Shown one piece after another: positions 43,733 through 52,647 of a stretch of DNA of 64,000 nt. Where the stretch lies: the NCBI RefSeq assembly GCF_030056795.1, contig NZ_JASHKQ010000015.1:33706-97705 (forward strand). Direction: 5' to 3'. Position 1 is the stretch's first letter. The number at the start of each line of letters is the position of its first letter. This DNA is from Rhodococcus sp. IEGM 1381. GTDB lineage: Bacteria; Actinomycetota; Actinomycetes; Mycobacteriales; Mycobacteriaceae. Under the pieces are notes generated by a model that was not told the DNA's origin, made no database searches, and saw nothing but the letters and a program-made list of their open reading frames with translations. The position numbers and the translations under genes are program-made.

Positions 43733-44520
43733 GCATCGAAACGGCAGTGCATATGGACACCGATATCGGTGAAGGATTCGGTGTTTGGGGACGCACCGAC
43801 GACGGACCGCTGTTGGACACCGTCAGTGCTGCGAACATCGCGTGCGGCTTTCATGCCGGTGATCCCGACATCTTGCGCGAGACCACAGCGATGGCCGCGG
43901 CTCGTGGTGTCTCGATCGGCGCGCAGGTTTCGTACAACGATCTCGCCGGTTTCGGCCGACGGTTCATCGACGTCGAAGTATCGAGGCTTGTCAACGACAT
44001 CGTGTACCAGATCGGCGCCCTTCAAGCGTTTGCGCGGATCGCCGGTTCCGAGGTCGCGTACGTCAAAGCCCATGGCGCGCTGTACAACGTGGCAGCCGAT
44101 CACGTGGGGCACGCACGCGCGATCGTCGACGCAGTGAAGCTCGTCGATCCGACGCTACCCATTCTGTGTCAGTTCGACACCGAGGTGTGGTCCATGGCCG
44201 CAGGAGCAGGAATTCCGACGATCGCCGAGGTGTTCGTAGACCGGAACTACACGTCGTCGGCGCGGCTTGTCAGTCGTCGTCATCCCGCTGCACTGATCAC
44301 GGACGCCGAAGCTGCGGCCGATCGCGCCTTGACCATGGTGCACACAGGCGCGGTCGAGTCCGTGGACGGCGTTGTGGTCAGGGTGCTTCCGGCGTCGTAC
44401 GACGCAGTTGCACTGTGTGTCCACAGTGACACCGCCGGTGCGGTCGAGATTGCGACCCACACGCGCAAGGCGTTGGCGAACGACGGGTTCGATCTGACTC
44501 CAATCGGGCGTCGCGCATGA
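43729..44520 (+). CDS. pxpA: 5-oxoprolinase subunit A (LamB/YcsF family)
   Basis: The 263-residue protein has the family's metal- and substrate-site wording: TDIGEGFGVW, AANIACGFHAGDPDIL, GAQVSYNDLAGFGRR and VAYVKAHGALYN. PxpA works with PxpB and PxpC to hydrolyse 5-oxoproline to glutamate at the cost of ATP. Its N-terminus reads DTDIGEGFG where DLNEGFG is usual, a modest change. GTG 43729 overlaps the GntR stop. Genes B and C follow at once. Confidence 0.9.
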   Translation: MSIETAVHMDTDIGEGFGVWGRTDDGPLLDTVSAANIACGFHAGDPDILRETTAMAAARGVSIGAQVSYNDLAGFGRRFIDVEVSRLVNDIVYQIGALQAFARIAGSEVAYVKAHGALYNVAADHVGHARAIVDAVKLVDPTLPILCQFDTEVWSMAAGAGIPTIAEVFVDRNYTSSARLVSRRHPAALITDAEAAADRALTMVHTGAVESVDGVVVRVLPASYDAVALCVHSDTAGAVEIATHTRKALANDGFDLTPIGRRA

Positions 44521-45158
44521 TCACCATCGATCGGCGGATGCATCGTGCGGGGGACCGCGGATGGTTGGTAGACGTTGTGCCCCAACATATTCCGGCATGG
44601 ATTGCCGCAGTTCGAGCCAGCGACTGGTCCGCTCTTCTGGAAGACGTCGTCCCCGCAGCAGCGTCGATTCTGTTCACCGCGCATCGGCCCCACGACATGT
44701 CGGACCTCGAGGCGCACGTCGTCGAACTTCTGACCGACAACTCGTTGACCGAACACGCCGAGCAGCAGCACGGACGGACGATCACGATCCCGGTTGTCTA
44801 CGACGGGGAAGACATCGCCGACGTGGCGGCTGGTCTGGACATCACGGTCGACGAGGTCGCGTCGTGTCATTCGGAGTCGATCCACACGGTGGGATTCTTC
44901 GGTTTCGCCCCCGGATTCGCCTACATCGACGGCTGTCCGGATCAACTGGCGTTACCTCGCCGTATGTCGCCGAGACCGCGGGTCGACGGGGGAGCCATCG
45001 CGATCGCTGGTACTCAGACCGTCGTGTATCCCGGCGGGACCCCGGGAGGTTGGCACATCATCGGTCACACCGACGTTGTTCTGTGGAACACCTCGTGGGA
45101 CAACCCAAGTCGGCTCTCGGTCGGAGATCGCGTCGTGTTCGAGTGGGTGGTCCGGTGA
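44517..45158 (+). CDS. pxpB: 5-oxoprolinase subunit B (KipI family)
   Basis: This 213-residue protein has the KipI/allophanate-hydrolase-subunit-1 core, seen in ITIPVVYDGEDIADVA, HTVGFFGFAPGFAYIDG and GTQTVVYPGGTPGGWHIIG. Starts inside the PxpA stop (ATGA) and ends inside the PxpC start, consistent with a heteromeric complex. Confidence 0.92.
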   Translation: MITIDRRMHRAGDRGWLVDVVPQHIPAWIAAVRASDWSALLEDVVPAAASILFTAHRPHDMSDLEAHVVELLTDNSLTEHAEQQHGRTITIPVVYDGEDIADVAAGLDITVDEVASCHSESIHTVGFFGFAPGFAYIDGCPDQLALPRRMSPRPRVDGGAIAIAGTQTVVYPGGTPGGWHIIGHTDVVLWNTSWDNPSRLSVGDRVVFEWVVR

Positions 45159-46084
45159 CCCTCACGGAAACGGTATCGAGGGTGGACCCACTCTCGTCGA
45201 TGCAGCCGCTGGCGTCGCGTGTACGCATCTGCGATCCCGGAGCATCGACGACCATCCAGGACGGTGGACGTGCGGGCTACGCACACCTCGGTATCACGGC
45301 TTCGGGCCCGGTCGACCGCGCTGCGGCACACTTGGCCAACCGGCTCACCGGCAACGCCGAGGACGCTGCAGTGTTCGAGAACCTGTTCGGTGGGTTGACA
45401 CTGGACTTGACCGAGTCACGCTACGTGGCCGTCACCGGTGCGCCGGTCGAGGTGCGTGTCGACGGTCGTGTGGTGCGAGAGCCCGAGCGGGTGTTCCTCC
45501 GCGCAGGGCAACGACTTTCAGTCGGAAGGCCGACCGCGGGCATCAGGGTCTACGTCTCTGTCGCCGGTGGCGTTCGGGCCGAAAAGACATTCGGTTCAGC
45601 CAGCACCGATGCGCTGTCCGGGCTCGGACCGCGGCCGCTCACGGCCGGAGACGAGTTCGAGCTGAGTGCCGCCACGGACGAGGTTCCGGACGTGCCACTC
45701 GAACTGGCCCGATCGAGATACCCGAATGGCACTGTCGATCTGCGCTTTCGGTGGGGTCCGCGGGACTCGCTGTTCGACCTGAAAGACAGGCAGTCGCTGA
45801 TGTCGACGCGATGGACGGTGGGGTCCAACAGCAATCGTGTCGGTGTCCGCCTAGCCGGACCCCCTTTGGCAATCGGCTCCGTAGACCTTCGCAGTGAAGG
45901 TATGGCGTTGGGTGCCATACAAGTTCCCCCGTCGGGAGAGCCGATCATCTTTCTGGCCGATCATCCAGTGACCGGGGGGTACCCCGTCATCGGGGTGGTC
46001 ACGGAGGACGACCTCGACCTTCTGGGGCAAGCCGCAGTGGGGTCGTCGGTCCGATTCTCCGAACTGTACGACAAGTTTCCCTGA
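45155..46084 (+). CDS. pxpC: 5-oxoprolinase subunit C (KipA / biotin-dependent-carboxyltransferase family)
   Basis: The 309-residue protein matches the KipA/allophanate-hydrolase-subunit-2 family: STTIQDGGRAGYAHLGITASGPVD near the start, NRVGVRLAGP, SEGMALGAIQVPPSGEPIIFLADHPVTGGYPVIG at the end. With PxpA and PxpB it completes the ATP-dependent 5-oxoprolinase; an allophanate- or other amide-directed relative is possible. Starts at GTG 45155 in the PxpB stop. Confidence 0.91.
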   Translation: MTLTETVSRVDPLSSMQPLASRVRICDPGASTTIQDGGRAGYAHLGITASGPVDRAAAHLANRLTGNAEDAAVFENLFGGLTLDLTESRYVAVTGAPVEVRVDGRVVREPERVFLRAGQRLSVGRPTAGIRVYVSVAGGVRAEKTFGSASTDALSGLGPRPLTAGDEFELSAATDEVPDVPLELARSRYPNGTVDLRFRWGPRDSLFDLKDRQSLMSTRWTVGSNSNRVGVRLAGPPLAIGSVDLRSEGMALGAIQVPPSGEPIIFLADHPVTGGYPVIGVVTEDDLDLLGQAAVGSSVRFSELYDKFP

Positions 46085-46242
46085 CCCGACAACGACAACC
46101 ATCCATCCCCGGGCCATCAGCAGGACGGCAATCCTGCCGACGGCCGCGAGGGAAGCGTCGCCCACTCAACGGTGTCGTATCGCGCCTGAACTGTCCGGTC
46201 CAACGCGAACGCCATCGAACCTCATCGAATTGGAGACATTCC

Positions 46243-47553
46243 ATGACAACAGTACCCGGAGCAACGACTCCACCCGCGAACGACGTGAGGCCGAAGAATG
46301 CGCGCCGTGCTGCGGTGGCAGCCGCCGCCGGCACCGCCGTCGAGTACTACGAGTTCGGCGTCTACGGCTACCTTGCCGTCGTGATCGGGCCGTTGTTCTT
46401 CCCCAGTAGCGACCCGACGGCGTCGTTGTTGTCGACCCTCGCGGTGTTCGGTAGCGCATTCCTGATGCGTCCGCTGGGCGGCATCGTTCTCGGACGGCTG
46501 GGTGACCGAATAGGTCGCAAGCCGGTTCTGATCACGACAGTGGTAGGCATGGGCACCGCGACCGCCGTTGTGGGTCTCCTGCCGACCGCAGAAACAGTCG
46601 GCGTCCTCGCGCCGTTGGCCCTCCTGCTCGTCCGACTCGCGCAGGGCTTCTTCGCGGGCGGTGAAGTTACGGGTTCGGCGACCTACCTCGCGGAGTCGGC
46701 ACCGAACGGCCGCCGAGGATTTTTCGGAGCGTTCACACCTGTCGGTGTTGCTCTCGGTGGCGGCACTGCAGCACTGGTCGCGGGCTTGACAAGTACGATT
46801 CTGACCGATGAACAGGTGCGCGACTTCGGTTGGCGCATACCGTTCCTGCTCGCGCTGCCCCTGATCGCACTGACGCTCGTGGCACGCAGCAAGCTCGAGG
46901 ACTCGCACGAATTCCTCGCCGCCTCCGAACGCGAGGAGCCAGCGAAAACACCACTGCGAGAGGTATTCACCGAACACACCGGTGCGATGTTCAAGGTCAT
47001 CTTCCTGGCGATCGGGTCCAACACGGGCTACTGGGTCGGACTGATCTTCATGAACATCTACTTGACGACCTATCTCGGATACTCGAAGTCCAACACATTC
47101 TGGATCATGGGCGCCATCAGTCTCTTCGTCGCGACGCTGATGCCGATCTTCGGTGGCCTGTCTGACAAGGTCGGCCGCAAGAAGGTCATCACTGTCGGCT
47201 TCCTCGGCTACGCCATCCTGGTTCTGCCAGCGATGATCGTCATGGATCAGGGCAGCTTCGCGCTTGCGGTCGGCGCGATGGTAGTTCTCGCACTGCCTAT
47301 GCCGATCGTCCAGTCCGTCACATACCCGACGTACGCAGAACAGTTCCCGACGCGGGTGCGCTATACCGGACTGTCCTTCGCGTTCAACATCGGAACAATC
47401 GTCGGCGGCGGTCTGACTCCCTACCTCGCGACGTATCTGATCTCCAAGACGGACAATCTGCTCATGCCAGGATTCTTGTTGATCTTCGCGGCTGTGCTCG
47501 CACTCGTGACACTCACGACGGTTCGTGAATCCGCGAAGGAGGCACTCCTGTGA
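46243..47553 (+). CDS. MFS transporter, metabolite:H+ symporter (MHS) family
   Basis: The 436-residue membrane protein has about 12 hydrophobic segments and MHS signatures EYYEFGVYGYLA, MRPLGGIVLGRLGDRIGRKPVL and GFFAGGEVTGSATYLAE. MHS carriers import organic acids, betaines or citrate-like compounds with protons. GGAGA stands before ATG 46243, and a 158-base gap separates it from PxpC. The next gene starts inside its stop. It likely imports the substrate of the 5-oxoproline/glutamate module. Confidence 0.93.
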   Translation: MTTVPGATTPPANDVRPKNARRAAVAAAAGTAVEYYEFGVYGYLAVVIGPLFFPSSDPTASLLSTLAVFGSAFLMRPLGGIVLGRLGDRIGRKPVLITTVVGMGTATAVVGLLPTAETVGVLAPLALLLVRLAQGFFAGGEVTGSATYLAESAPNGRRGFFGAFTPVGVALGGGTAALVAGLTSTILTDEQVRDFGWRIPFLLALPLIALTLVARSKLEDSHEFLAASEREEPAKTPLREVFTEHTGAMFKVIFLAIGSNTGYWVGLIFMNIYLTTYLGYSKSNTFWIMGAISLFVATLMPIFGGLSDKVGRKKVITVGFLGYAILVLPAMIVMDQGSFALAVGAMVVLALPMPIVQSVTYPTYAEQFPTRVRYTGLSFAFNIGTIVGGGLTPYLATYLISKTDNLLMPGFLLIFAAVLALVTLTTVRESAKEALL

Positions 47554-48323
47554 CGTCGACGATCCCAGCCGACGCCGCAGAGCTGCGAACAGCCATAGCC
47601 AGGGGCGAATGGACCTGTGCGACTGCAGGTTTGCTCGACGATCACCAGCAAGCGAACTTGGTCGTGGTGCCGGCCCACGCCGCCGAGGCGTTCGAGGCCT
47701 ATTGCGTAGCGCATCCGACGGTGTGCCCGCTGCTGGCGCGGACGCAGCCGGGAGATCCCACGCTCGTCTATCAAGGCTGCGTCGTGGACATTTCGACGAT
47801 GGTCCCGCGTTATCGCATCTGGGATCACGGCGCTGTCGTCGACGAGCCGACAGATCTCAGCGGTTGGTGGAAGCAGGATTCCGTCGCCTTCGCGCTAGGA
47901 TGCAGTCACACGTTCGACGGCCCGTTGCGTCGGGCGGGAATCCCTGTCGCGACGACGCCGCCGCCGGTTTACATCACCGATCGCATCCTCCGAACCGACG
48001 GGGCCGCAAGCATGTTCGACGGCCCACTTGCTGTCAGCATGCGTCCGGTCGCTTCGAATCTCGTCGGCACCGCTATCGCGGTGTCCGGTCGATATCCAAC
48101 TGGCCACGGGTCGCCTGTACACGTCGGCAATCCTGCGGAACTGGGCATCGACGACCTCACCCGGCCGGACTTCGGTGTCTTCGCCGGAGTTGGTGAGGAG
48201 CAGGTTCCGGTGTTCTGGGATTGCGGCGTCACGCCCCAATTGGCGCTGGGGAAGGCTGGTCTCGCTTATTCTGCGACGCACTTTCCCGGGCACATGTTGG
48301 TGCTCGATGCGGTCGTGTCGTGA
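47550..48323 (+). CDS. DUF1445 (UPF0317) protein, putative hydro-lyase / D-glutamate-cyclase-related
   Basis: This 257-residue protein has the DUF1445 segments AHAAEAFEAYC, SFALGCSHTFD-like VAFALGCSHTFDGPLRRAGIPV, FDGPLAVSMRP, and FWDCGVTPQLALGKAG near the end. The family is annotated as putative hydro-lyase, and the mitochondrial D-glutamate cyclase contains a related part. A link between D-glutamate and 5-oxo-proline next to 5-oxoprolinase genes would make sense but is inference. GTG 47550 overlaps the transporter stop. Confidence 0.87.
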   Translation: MTSTIPADAAELRTAIARGEWTCATAGLLDDHQQANLVVVPAHAAEAFEAYCVAHPTVCPLLARTQPGDPTLVYQGCVVDISTMVPRYRIWDHGAVVDEPTDLSGWWKQDSVAFALGCSHTFDGPLRRAGIPVATTPPPVYITDRILRTDGAASMFDGPLAVSMRPVASNLVGTAIAVSGRYPTGHGSPVHVGNPAELGIDDLTRPDFGVFAGVGEEQVPVFWDCGVTPQLALGKAGLAYSATHFPGHMLVLDAVVS

Positions 48324-49735
48324 TGGCCGGGTTGCATCGTAGCGAGCATGACCTGCTCGGCGACCGCGACGTGCCGTCGGATGTCTATTGGGGTGTGCAC
48401 ACCCTCCGGGCGCTCGAGAACTTCCCGATCACCGGAGTGCCCATTTCGAAGTATCCGGCACTCGTTCGGGCGCTGGCACTGACCAAGTCGGCGGCGGCGT
48501 TCTCCAATCGGGAGCTCGGGCTACTCGACGCGGTCAAGGCGGATGCGATCATCGCGGCATGCCGGGAGATTGCCGATGGGGCACTGCACGAGCAGTTCGT
48601 CGTCGACGTGATTCAGGGTGGCGCGGGAACGTCGACGAACATGAATGCCAATGAGGTTATCGCCAACCGTGCGCTCGAGTTGATGGGACGCACTCGTAGC
48701 ACGTACACCTGCGTGCATCCTCTCGAACACGTGAACCTCGGTCAGAGCACCAACGACGTCTATCCAACGGCAGTGAAGCTCGCTGTTCGGTCGACGCTGT
48801 CGGATCTGGAAGCAGCGCTGGCACAGTTGGCGGCGGCATGTGCAGCGAAAGCGTTGGAGTTCGCCGACGTGATCAAGATGGGGCGCACTCAGCTTCAGGA
48901 CGCTGTTCCGATGACGCTCGGTCAGGAGTTCGGTACCTACGCCGTCATGATCGGGGAGGACATCCACCGCCTGGACGAGGCCGCGCGACTGATCGACGAG
49001 ATCAATCTCGGGGGCACCGCCATCGGGACCGGTCTCAACTCCCACCCGAGGTACGCCGAGATGGTGCGTGCAGAACTGAGCCGGCTCACCGGACTCGAGC
49101 TCGTCACTGCGACGGATCTGCTCGAAGCCACTCAGGACGTCGGTGCGTTCGTGCAGATCAGCGGGACACTGAAACGGACGGCCGTGAAGGTGTCGAAGAT
49201 CTGCAACGATCTGCGTCTACTGTCCTCGGGGCCACGCGCGGGTTTCGGCGAGATCAATCTTCCTGCGGTGCAGGCTGGTTCATCGATCATGCCCGGGAAG
49301 GTCAACCCTGTCATTCCTGAAGTGGTGACTCAAGTGGCGTACGAAGTGATCGGTAACGATCTGGCGATCACTATGGCGGCGGAGGCCGGACAGCTGCAGC
49401 TCAACGCATTCGAGCCGTTGATCGCGCACAAGCTCCTGGATTCGATCATGCACCTGGCAAACGCTGCGCGGACGCTCGCGGAACGGTGCATCCCTGGCAT
49501 CACGGCGAACGTCGACAGAATGCGGTCGACGGTCGAGCGGTCGGCCGGTGTGGTCACGGCATTGAATCCTCGTATCGGGTACGACGCCGCCACCGAGCTG
49601 GCTGCGCGAGCTTTGGCGTCGGATCGAACGGTGGCGGACCTGGCCATCGAATCCGGGTTGTTGACGGCGGAAGATGTAGCGCTTCTTCTGGCCCCACACG
49701 CTCTGACCGGGCGCAAGAAAATCGATCAACAATGA
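48323..49735 (+). CDS. Aspartase/fumarase-superfamily lyase (aspartate ammonia-lyase-like)
   Basis: The 470-residue protein has all three superfamily regions: EHDLLGDRDVPSDVYWGVHTLRA, GAGTSTNMNANEVIANRA and NLGQSTNDVYPTA, and the mobile signature GSSIMPGKVNP. It resembles aspartate ammonia-lyase (aspartate to fumarate plus ammonia) more than class II fumarase. In the operon it could act on aspartate or a related amino-dicarboxylate derived from the module. ATG 48323 shares a base with the upstream TGA; a GTG at 48320 is an alternative. Confidence 0.92.
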   Translation: MAGLHRSEHDLLGDRDVPSDVYWGVHTLRALENFPITGVPISKYPALVRALALTKSAAAFSNRELGLLDAVKADAIIAACREIADGALHEQFVVDVIQGGAGTSTNMNANEVIANRALELMGRTRSTYTCVHPLEHVNLGQSTNDVYPTAVKLAVRSTLSDLEAALAQLAAACAAKALEFADVIKMGRTQLQDAVPMTLGQEFGTYAVMIGEDIHRLDEAARLIDEINLGGTAIGTGLNSHPRYAEMVRAELSRLTGLELVTATDLLEATQDVGAFVQISGTLKRTAVKVSKICNDLRLLSSGPRAGFGEINLPAVQAGSSIMPGKVNPVIPEVVTQVAYEVIGNDLAITMAAEAGQLQLNAFEPLIAHKLLDSIMHLANAARTLAERCIPGITANVDRMRSTVERSAGVVTALNPRIGYDAATELAARALASDRTVADLAIESGLLTAEDVALLLAPHALTGRKKIDQQ

Positions 49736-49752
49736 GCACTTGCATGCTCATT
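49731..49752. promoter_or_regulatory. Inverted repeat AATGAGCA-N6-TGCTCATT
   Basis: A perfect 8-base-arm inverted repeat around CTTGCA, straddling the stop of the lyase gene. It repeats the GAGCA core of the following palindrome and may be a second operator for the XRE-cupin regulator. Confidence 0.5.
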
Positions 49753-49756
49753 GAAT

Positions 49757-49772
49757 GAGCAGTATTCTGCTC
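49757..49772 (+). promoter_or_regulatory. Operator GAGCAG-TATT-CTGCTC over the VOC gene -10 region
   Basis: A perfect palindrome with 6-base arms. TATTCT (49763-49768) lies at -12 to -7 from ATG 49775, again the geometry of a leaderless promoter, so a protein bound here would cover the -10 element. Confidence 0.62.
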
Positions 49773-49774
49773 GT

Positions 49775-50221
49775 ATGACAACGACCGAAAGTACCAGCAC
49801 TGTTCCTCCTTTTCACCTCGCTATTCCGGTGCATGACATCGAGGCGGCCAGGCGCTTCTACGGTGACGTCCTCGGCTTCTCTCGTGGACGCTCCGACACC
49901 AAATGGACCGACTGGAATGTGCGTGGACATCAGGTCGTCACCCATGAGGTGGGTGGCAGCCCCGATCAGGGTGTTCGAGGCACCAATCCTGTTGATGGGC
50001 ACGAGGTCCCGGTACCGCATTTCGGTTTGGTGCTCAGTGTCGACGAGTTCCAGGAGCTCGCGGGACGTCTGCAGGCTGTGGACACGAAGTTCGTCATCGA
50101 TCCATACGTGCGCTTCAAGGGTGAGAAGGGGGAACAGTGGACGATGTTCTTCCTCGATCCATCGGGTAATGCGTTGGAGTTCAAGGCATTCGCGGACATC
50201 GAGCAGCTCTTCGCGGTGTGA
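49775..50221 (+). CDS. VOC-superfamily (glyoxalase-like) protein
   Basis: The 148-residue single-domain VOC protein starts PFHLAIPVHDIEAARRFYGDVLGF and contains PHFGLVLSVDEFQEL and DPSGNALEFKAF with the metal-ligand His and Glu candidates. Proteins of this exact type (VPHFGLVL, RFKGEKGEQWTMFFLDPSGN) occur widely as uncharacterised dioxygenase-like proteins. Paired with the XRE-cupin gene through a GTGA overlap. Confidence 0.85.
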   Translation: MTTTESTSTVPPFHLAIPVHDIEAARRFYGDVLGFSRGRSDTKWTDWNVRGHQVVTHEVGGSPDQGVRGTNPVDGHEVPVPHFGLVLSVDEFQELAGRLQAVDTKFVIDPYVRFKGEKGEQWTMFFLDPSGNALEFKAFADIEQLFAV

Positions 50222-50826
50222 GTGAGCCAGCTGATCGCGACTCCACCGAAGACGGAGTTCTTACTCTTAGTTTTCTGAATCAGGTGGGATCGCGCATTCG
50301 TTCGTTGCGCATCGCGCGGGAGCTGACGGTGCAGCAGTTGGCGGATCAGGCCGAGGTCAGCAGACGATTGTTGACGCAGATCGAACACGGGCAGGCGAAT
50401 CCGAGTCTCGTGGCCGTGACTCGGATCGCGCGCAGCCTGGGGACCGATTTCACCGAGCTGCTCAGCGACACCGTTCCGGGCGAAGCAGCGATCGAAGTCG
50501 TTCCGGCCGAGGAGCATCTTCTGGTGTGGACATCACCGGCAGGTAGCAGCGCGCATCTGCTCGTGTCGACGCCAGGTGTGCGTGCGGCTGACCTGTGGTC
50601 GTGGATGCTGATGCCGGGGGACAGTTACGGCGGAATGCCCGACGCGCAGGGTTCGTTCGAGCTGTTCCACGTCACCGACGGTCAACTGACGCTCACCGCT
50701 GACAACGAGGTTGCTGTCATTGCGGCAGGGGAGTCGGCTCGCCTGCGCAGTGATCGGGTGTACCGATACGTCAACGACGGATCGGTCTCGGTGACGTTCT
50801 TCAGAACTGTTGCACTCGCTAGATAG
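50218..50826 (+). CDS. XRE-family regulator with C-terminal cupin domain
   Basis: This 202-residue protein has an N-terminal helix-turn-helix (RIRSLRIARELTVQQLADQAEVSRRLLTQIEHGQ) and a C-terminal cupin with GDSYGG and FHVTDGQLTLTADNE. Such regulators sense small metabolites and commonly control the adjacent amino-acid or amine genes. The two GAGCA-type palindromes before the VOC gene are likely binding sites. Confidence 0.92.
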   Translation: MSEPADRDSTEDGVLTLSFLNQVGSRIRSLRIARELTVQQLADQAEVSRRLLTQIEHGQANPSLVAVTRIARSLGTDFTELLSDTVPGEAAIEVVPAEEHLLVWTSPAGSSAHLLVSTPGVRAADLWSWMLMPGDSYGGMPDAQGSFELFHVTDGQLTLTADNEVAVIAAGESARLRSDRVYRYVNDGSVSVTFFRTVALAR

Positions 50827-51481
50827 ACGCTCGGACGCGGGAAACTATCTCCACCCAGATCGGTAGCAGGCAGCTCGATCGAACAGTTACCTTGTACCGC
50901 TTCTGGTGGATTGGGTCGGAGCGAAGACCCTACGACCTGTCGGACCGGCCACCGCCGCCCGGTTCCGACGGCGAATGGACTGTCGGCTGTATGGAATCGC
51001 ATGGTGGACGCATTTTCTGCTGGATGTTCGAGCGCCGGTGGCATGTGTTGGTGGCGCGTCTCAAGCGTACGGAAAGCACACTGGGTGTGGATCGTCTAGA
51101 TCAAGCTTCGTGCTGGGCGTCGGCAGTTGTGGCTCTCCAGCCTTTGAAGATCCCCGTTCCGCGGCTACTTTTCGACAGTGGAAAACGACGCTTCGATCAG
51201 ACGGCGAACAGCTCGGCCTCGTTGTCGGCGATGTAGTCGATCAACGCAGCCACCGCACCGCTGCCAACCCTGGACCAACCTCCTAGCTGAACTTCTGCCT
51301 CCGGCTCAGGTCGCTGGGGCCGACGATTGAGATCGACCCGATTCGAGTAAAGATGAGTAGGCGGGAGTCTCGGTAGATCGATCCCGTGGTCCGTTCGAGG
51401 GGTCCATCCGATATTACCGACGGGTTCGAGTGCGATGCGTGCGCAGGAGACTGTTTTTCGGATGAACCACTCGTGGTCGCT
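50827..51481. other. 655-base region without intact gene; one C-terminal remnant
   Basis: The only protein-like trace is on the minus strand at about 51197-51300, where a frame ends in GSGAVAALIDYIADNEAEL before a TGA at 51197-51199. It has no start and its family was not recognised. The rest shows no convincing frame, repeat or RNA gene. Confidence 0.4.
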
Positions 51482-52561
51482 TTACACTGCGACTGTCTCG
51501 TGCATCGGGGCTGCAGGCAGTGGAGGCTGGGTGCGCTGCCACGCTGATCCGTACCGCGTGTACTGCGCCGGAGCTTCGATCGGTTCTCGAAGTTCATCGG
51601 CAGCCGTGCGTACCCAGAACGGATCCTTGAGCATCTCGCGCCCGATGAGTACGACGTCAGCGCGTCCGTTACGCACGATGTCTTCCGCTTGCTGTCCTGA
51701 TTCGATGCGCCCGACTGCGCCGGTGCGGATGCCGACCTCGCGCCGGATGCGCTCAGCTGCGGGAACCTGGAATCCGGGGAACGAGGACACCTTGACCGGT
51801 GCGGAGCCGCCCGACGAGACGTCGATGAGATCTACTCCCTGTTCTTTCATCCACCTACCGAAGACGACGTAGTCGTCGGGGGTGTTTCCTTCGTCGACGT
51901 AGTCGGTCGAGGAAATCCGGACGAACAGGGGGCCACTCCACTCGTCGCGCACCGCGTCGAGAACTTCGCGGACGATGCGGTAGCGGCCCACATGATCGCC
52001 GCCGTACTCGTCGGTTCGCTTGTTCGAGATCGGGGAGAGGAATTCGTTGAGCAGGAAGCCGTGGGCAGCATGAACTTCGATGACGTCGAACCCGGCTTCG
52101 ATTGCGCGGTGGGTGGCGGCGCGGAACGCGTCCACGATGTCCGCGATGCCCTCCTGGGTCAGTTCCTCGGGGACGCGGGAGTCCGGGCCCCACGCGATCG
52201 CAGAGGGAGCGACGGCGGTGCGCTCGGGTATCCCCAGTTGGCGTCCGGCGTGGCCGATTTGCACACCGATACGTCCGCCGACCAGGTGTACGGCGTCGAC
52301 GATGCGGCTCAGGTTCGGGATCTGAGAGTCATCCCAGATCCCGAGGTCGCCTGGGCCGATCGGGCCGTTCGAGGTGACCGCAGCGGTCTCGGTCATGACC
52401 AGACCCGCGCCGCCGAGTGCGCGGGCTCCGTAGTGCATGACGTGGAAGTCGGTTGCGACTCCCTCGGCCGTGGCCGAGTGCATGCACATCGGTGACATGG
52501 CGACACGGTTCCGGAACGTCACTCCGCGGATTTCGTATGGCTCGAGCAGTGTTGAAGACAA
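51482..52561 (-). CDS. Old Yellow Enzyme-family flavin oxidoreductase (YqjM/xenobiotic-reductase-like)
   Basis: The 359-residue protein has the FMN-dependent OYE pattern: RGVTFRNRVAMSPMCMHSA, HYGARALGGAGLVMTE, QIGHAGRQ, EVHAAHGFLLNEFLSPISNKRTDEYGG and a GRADVVLIGREML phosphate-binding end. The Cys-Met (SPMCM) and HAAHG motifs are of the YqjM class, which reduces activated C=C bonds with NAD(P)H. TTG 52561 is chosen because AGGAG stands six bases before it and no ATG precedes the conserved start. Second gene after the SnoaL-like gene, divergent from the TetR regulator. Confidence 0.92.
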   Translation of the reverse strand: MSSTLLEPYEIRGVTFRNRVAMSPMCMHSATAEGVATDFHVMHYGARALGGAGLVMTETAAVTSNGPIGPGDLGIWDDSQIPNLSRIVDAVHLVGGRIGVQIGHAGRQLGIPERTAVAPSAIAWGPDSRVPEELTQEGIADIVDAFRAATHRAIEAGFDVIEVHAAHGFLLNEFLSPISNKRTDEYGGDHVGRYRIVREVLDAVRDEWSGPLFVRISSTDYVDEGNTPDDYVVFGRWMKEQGVDLIDVSSGGSAPVKVSSFPGFQVPAAERIRREVGIRTGAVGRIESGQQAEDIVRNGRADVVLIGREMLKDPFWVRTAADELREPIEAPAQYTRYGSAWQRTQPPLPAAPMHETVAV

Positions 52562-52647
52562 GGGGAACTCCTGAATTGCTGGCAACCCGCCAGCGAAAGA
52601 TGATGGAACGAGGCCGGCAGCCCCGATGTCGGCGGTGGTTACGGTCG

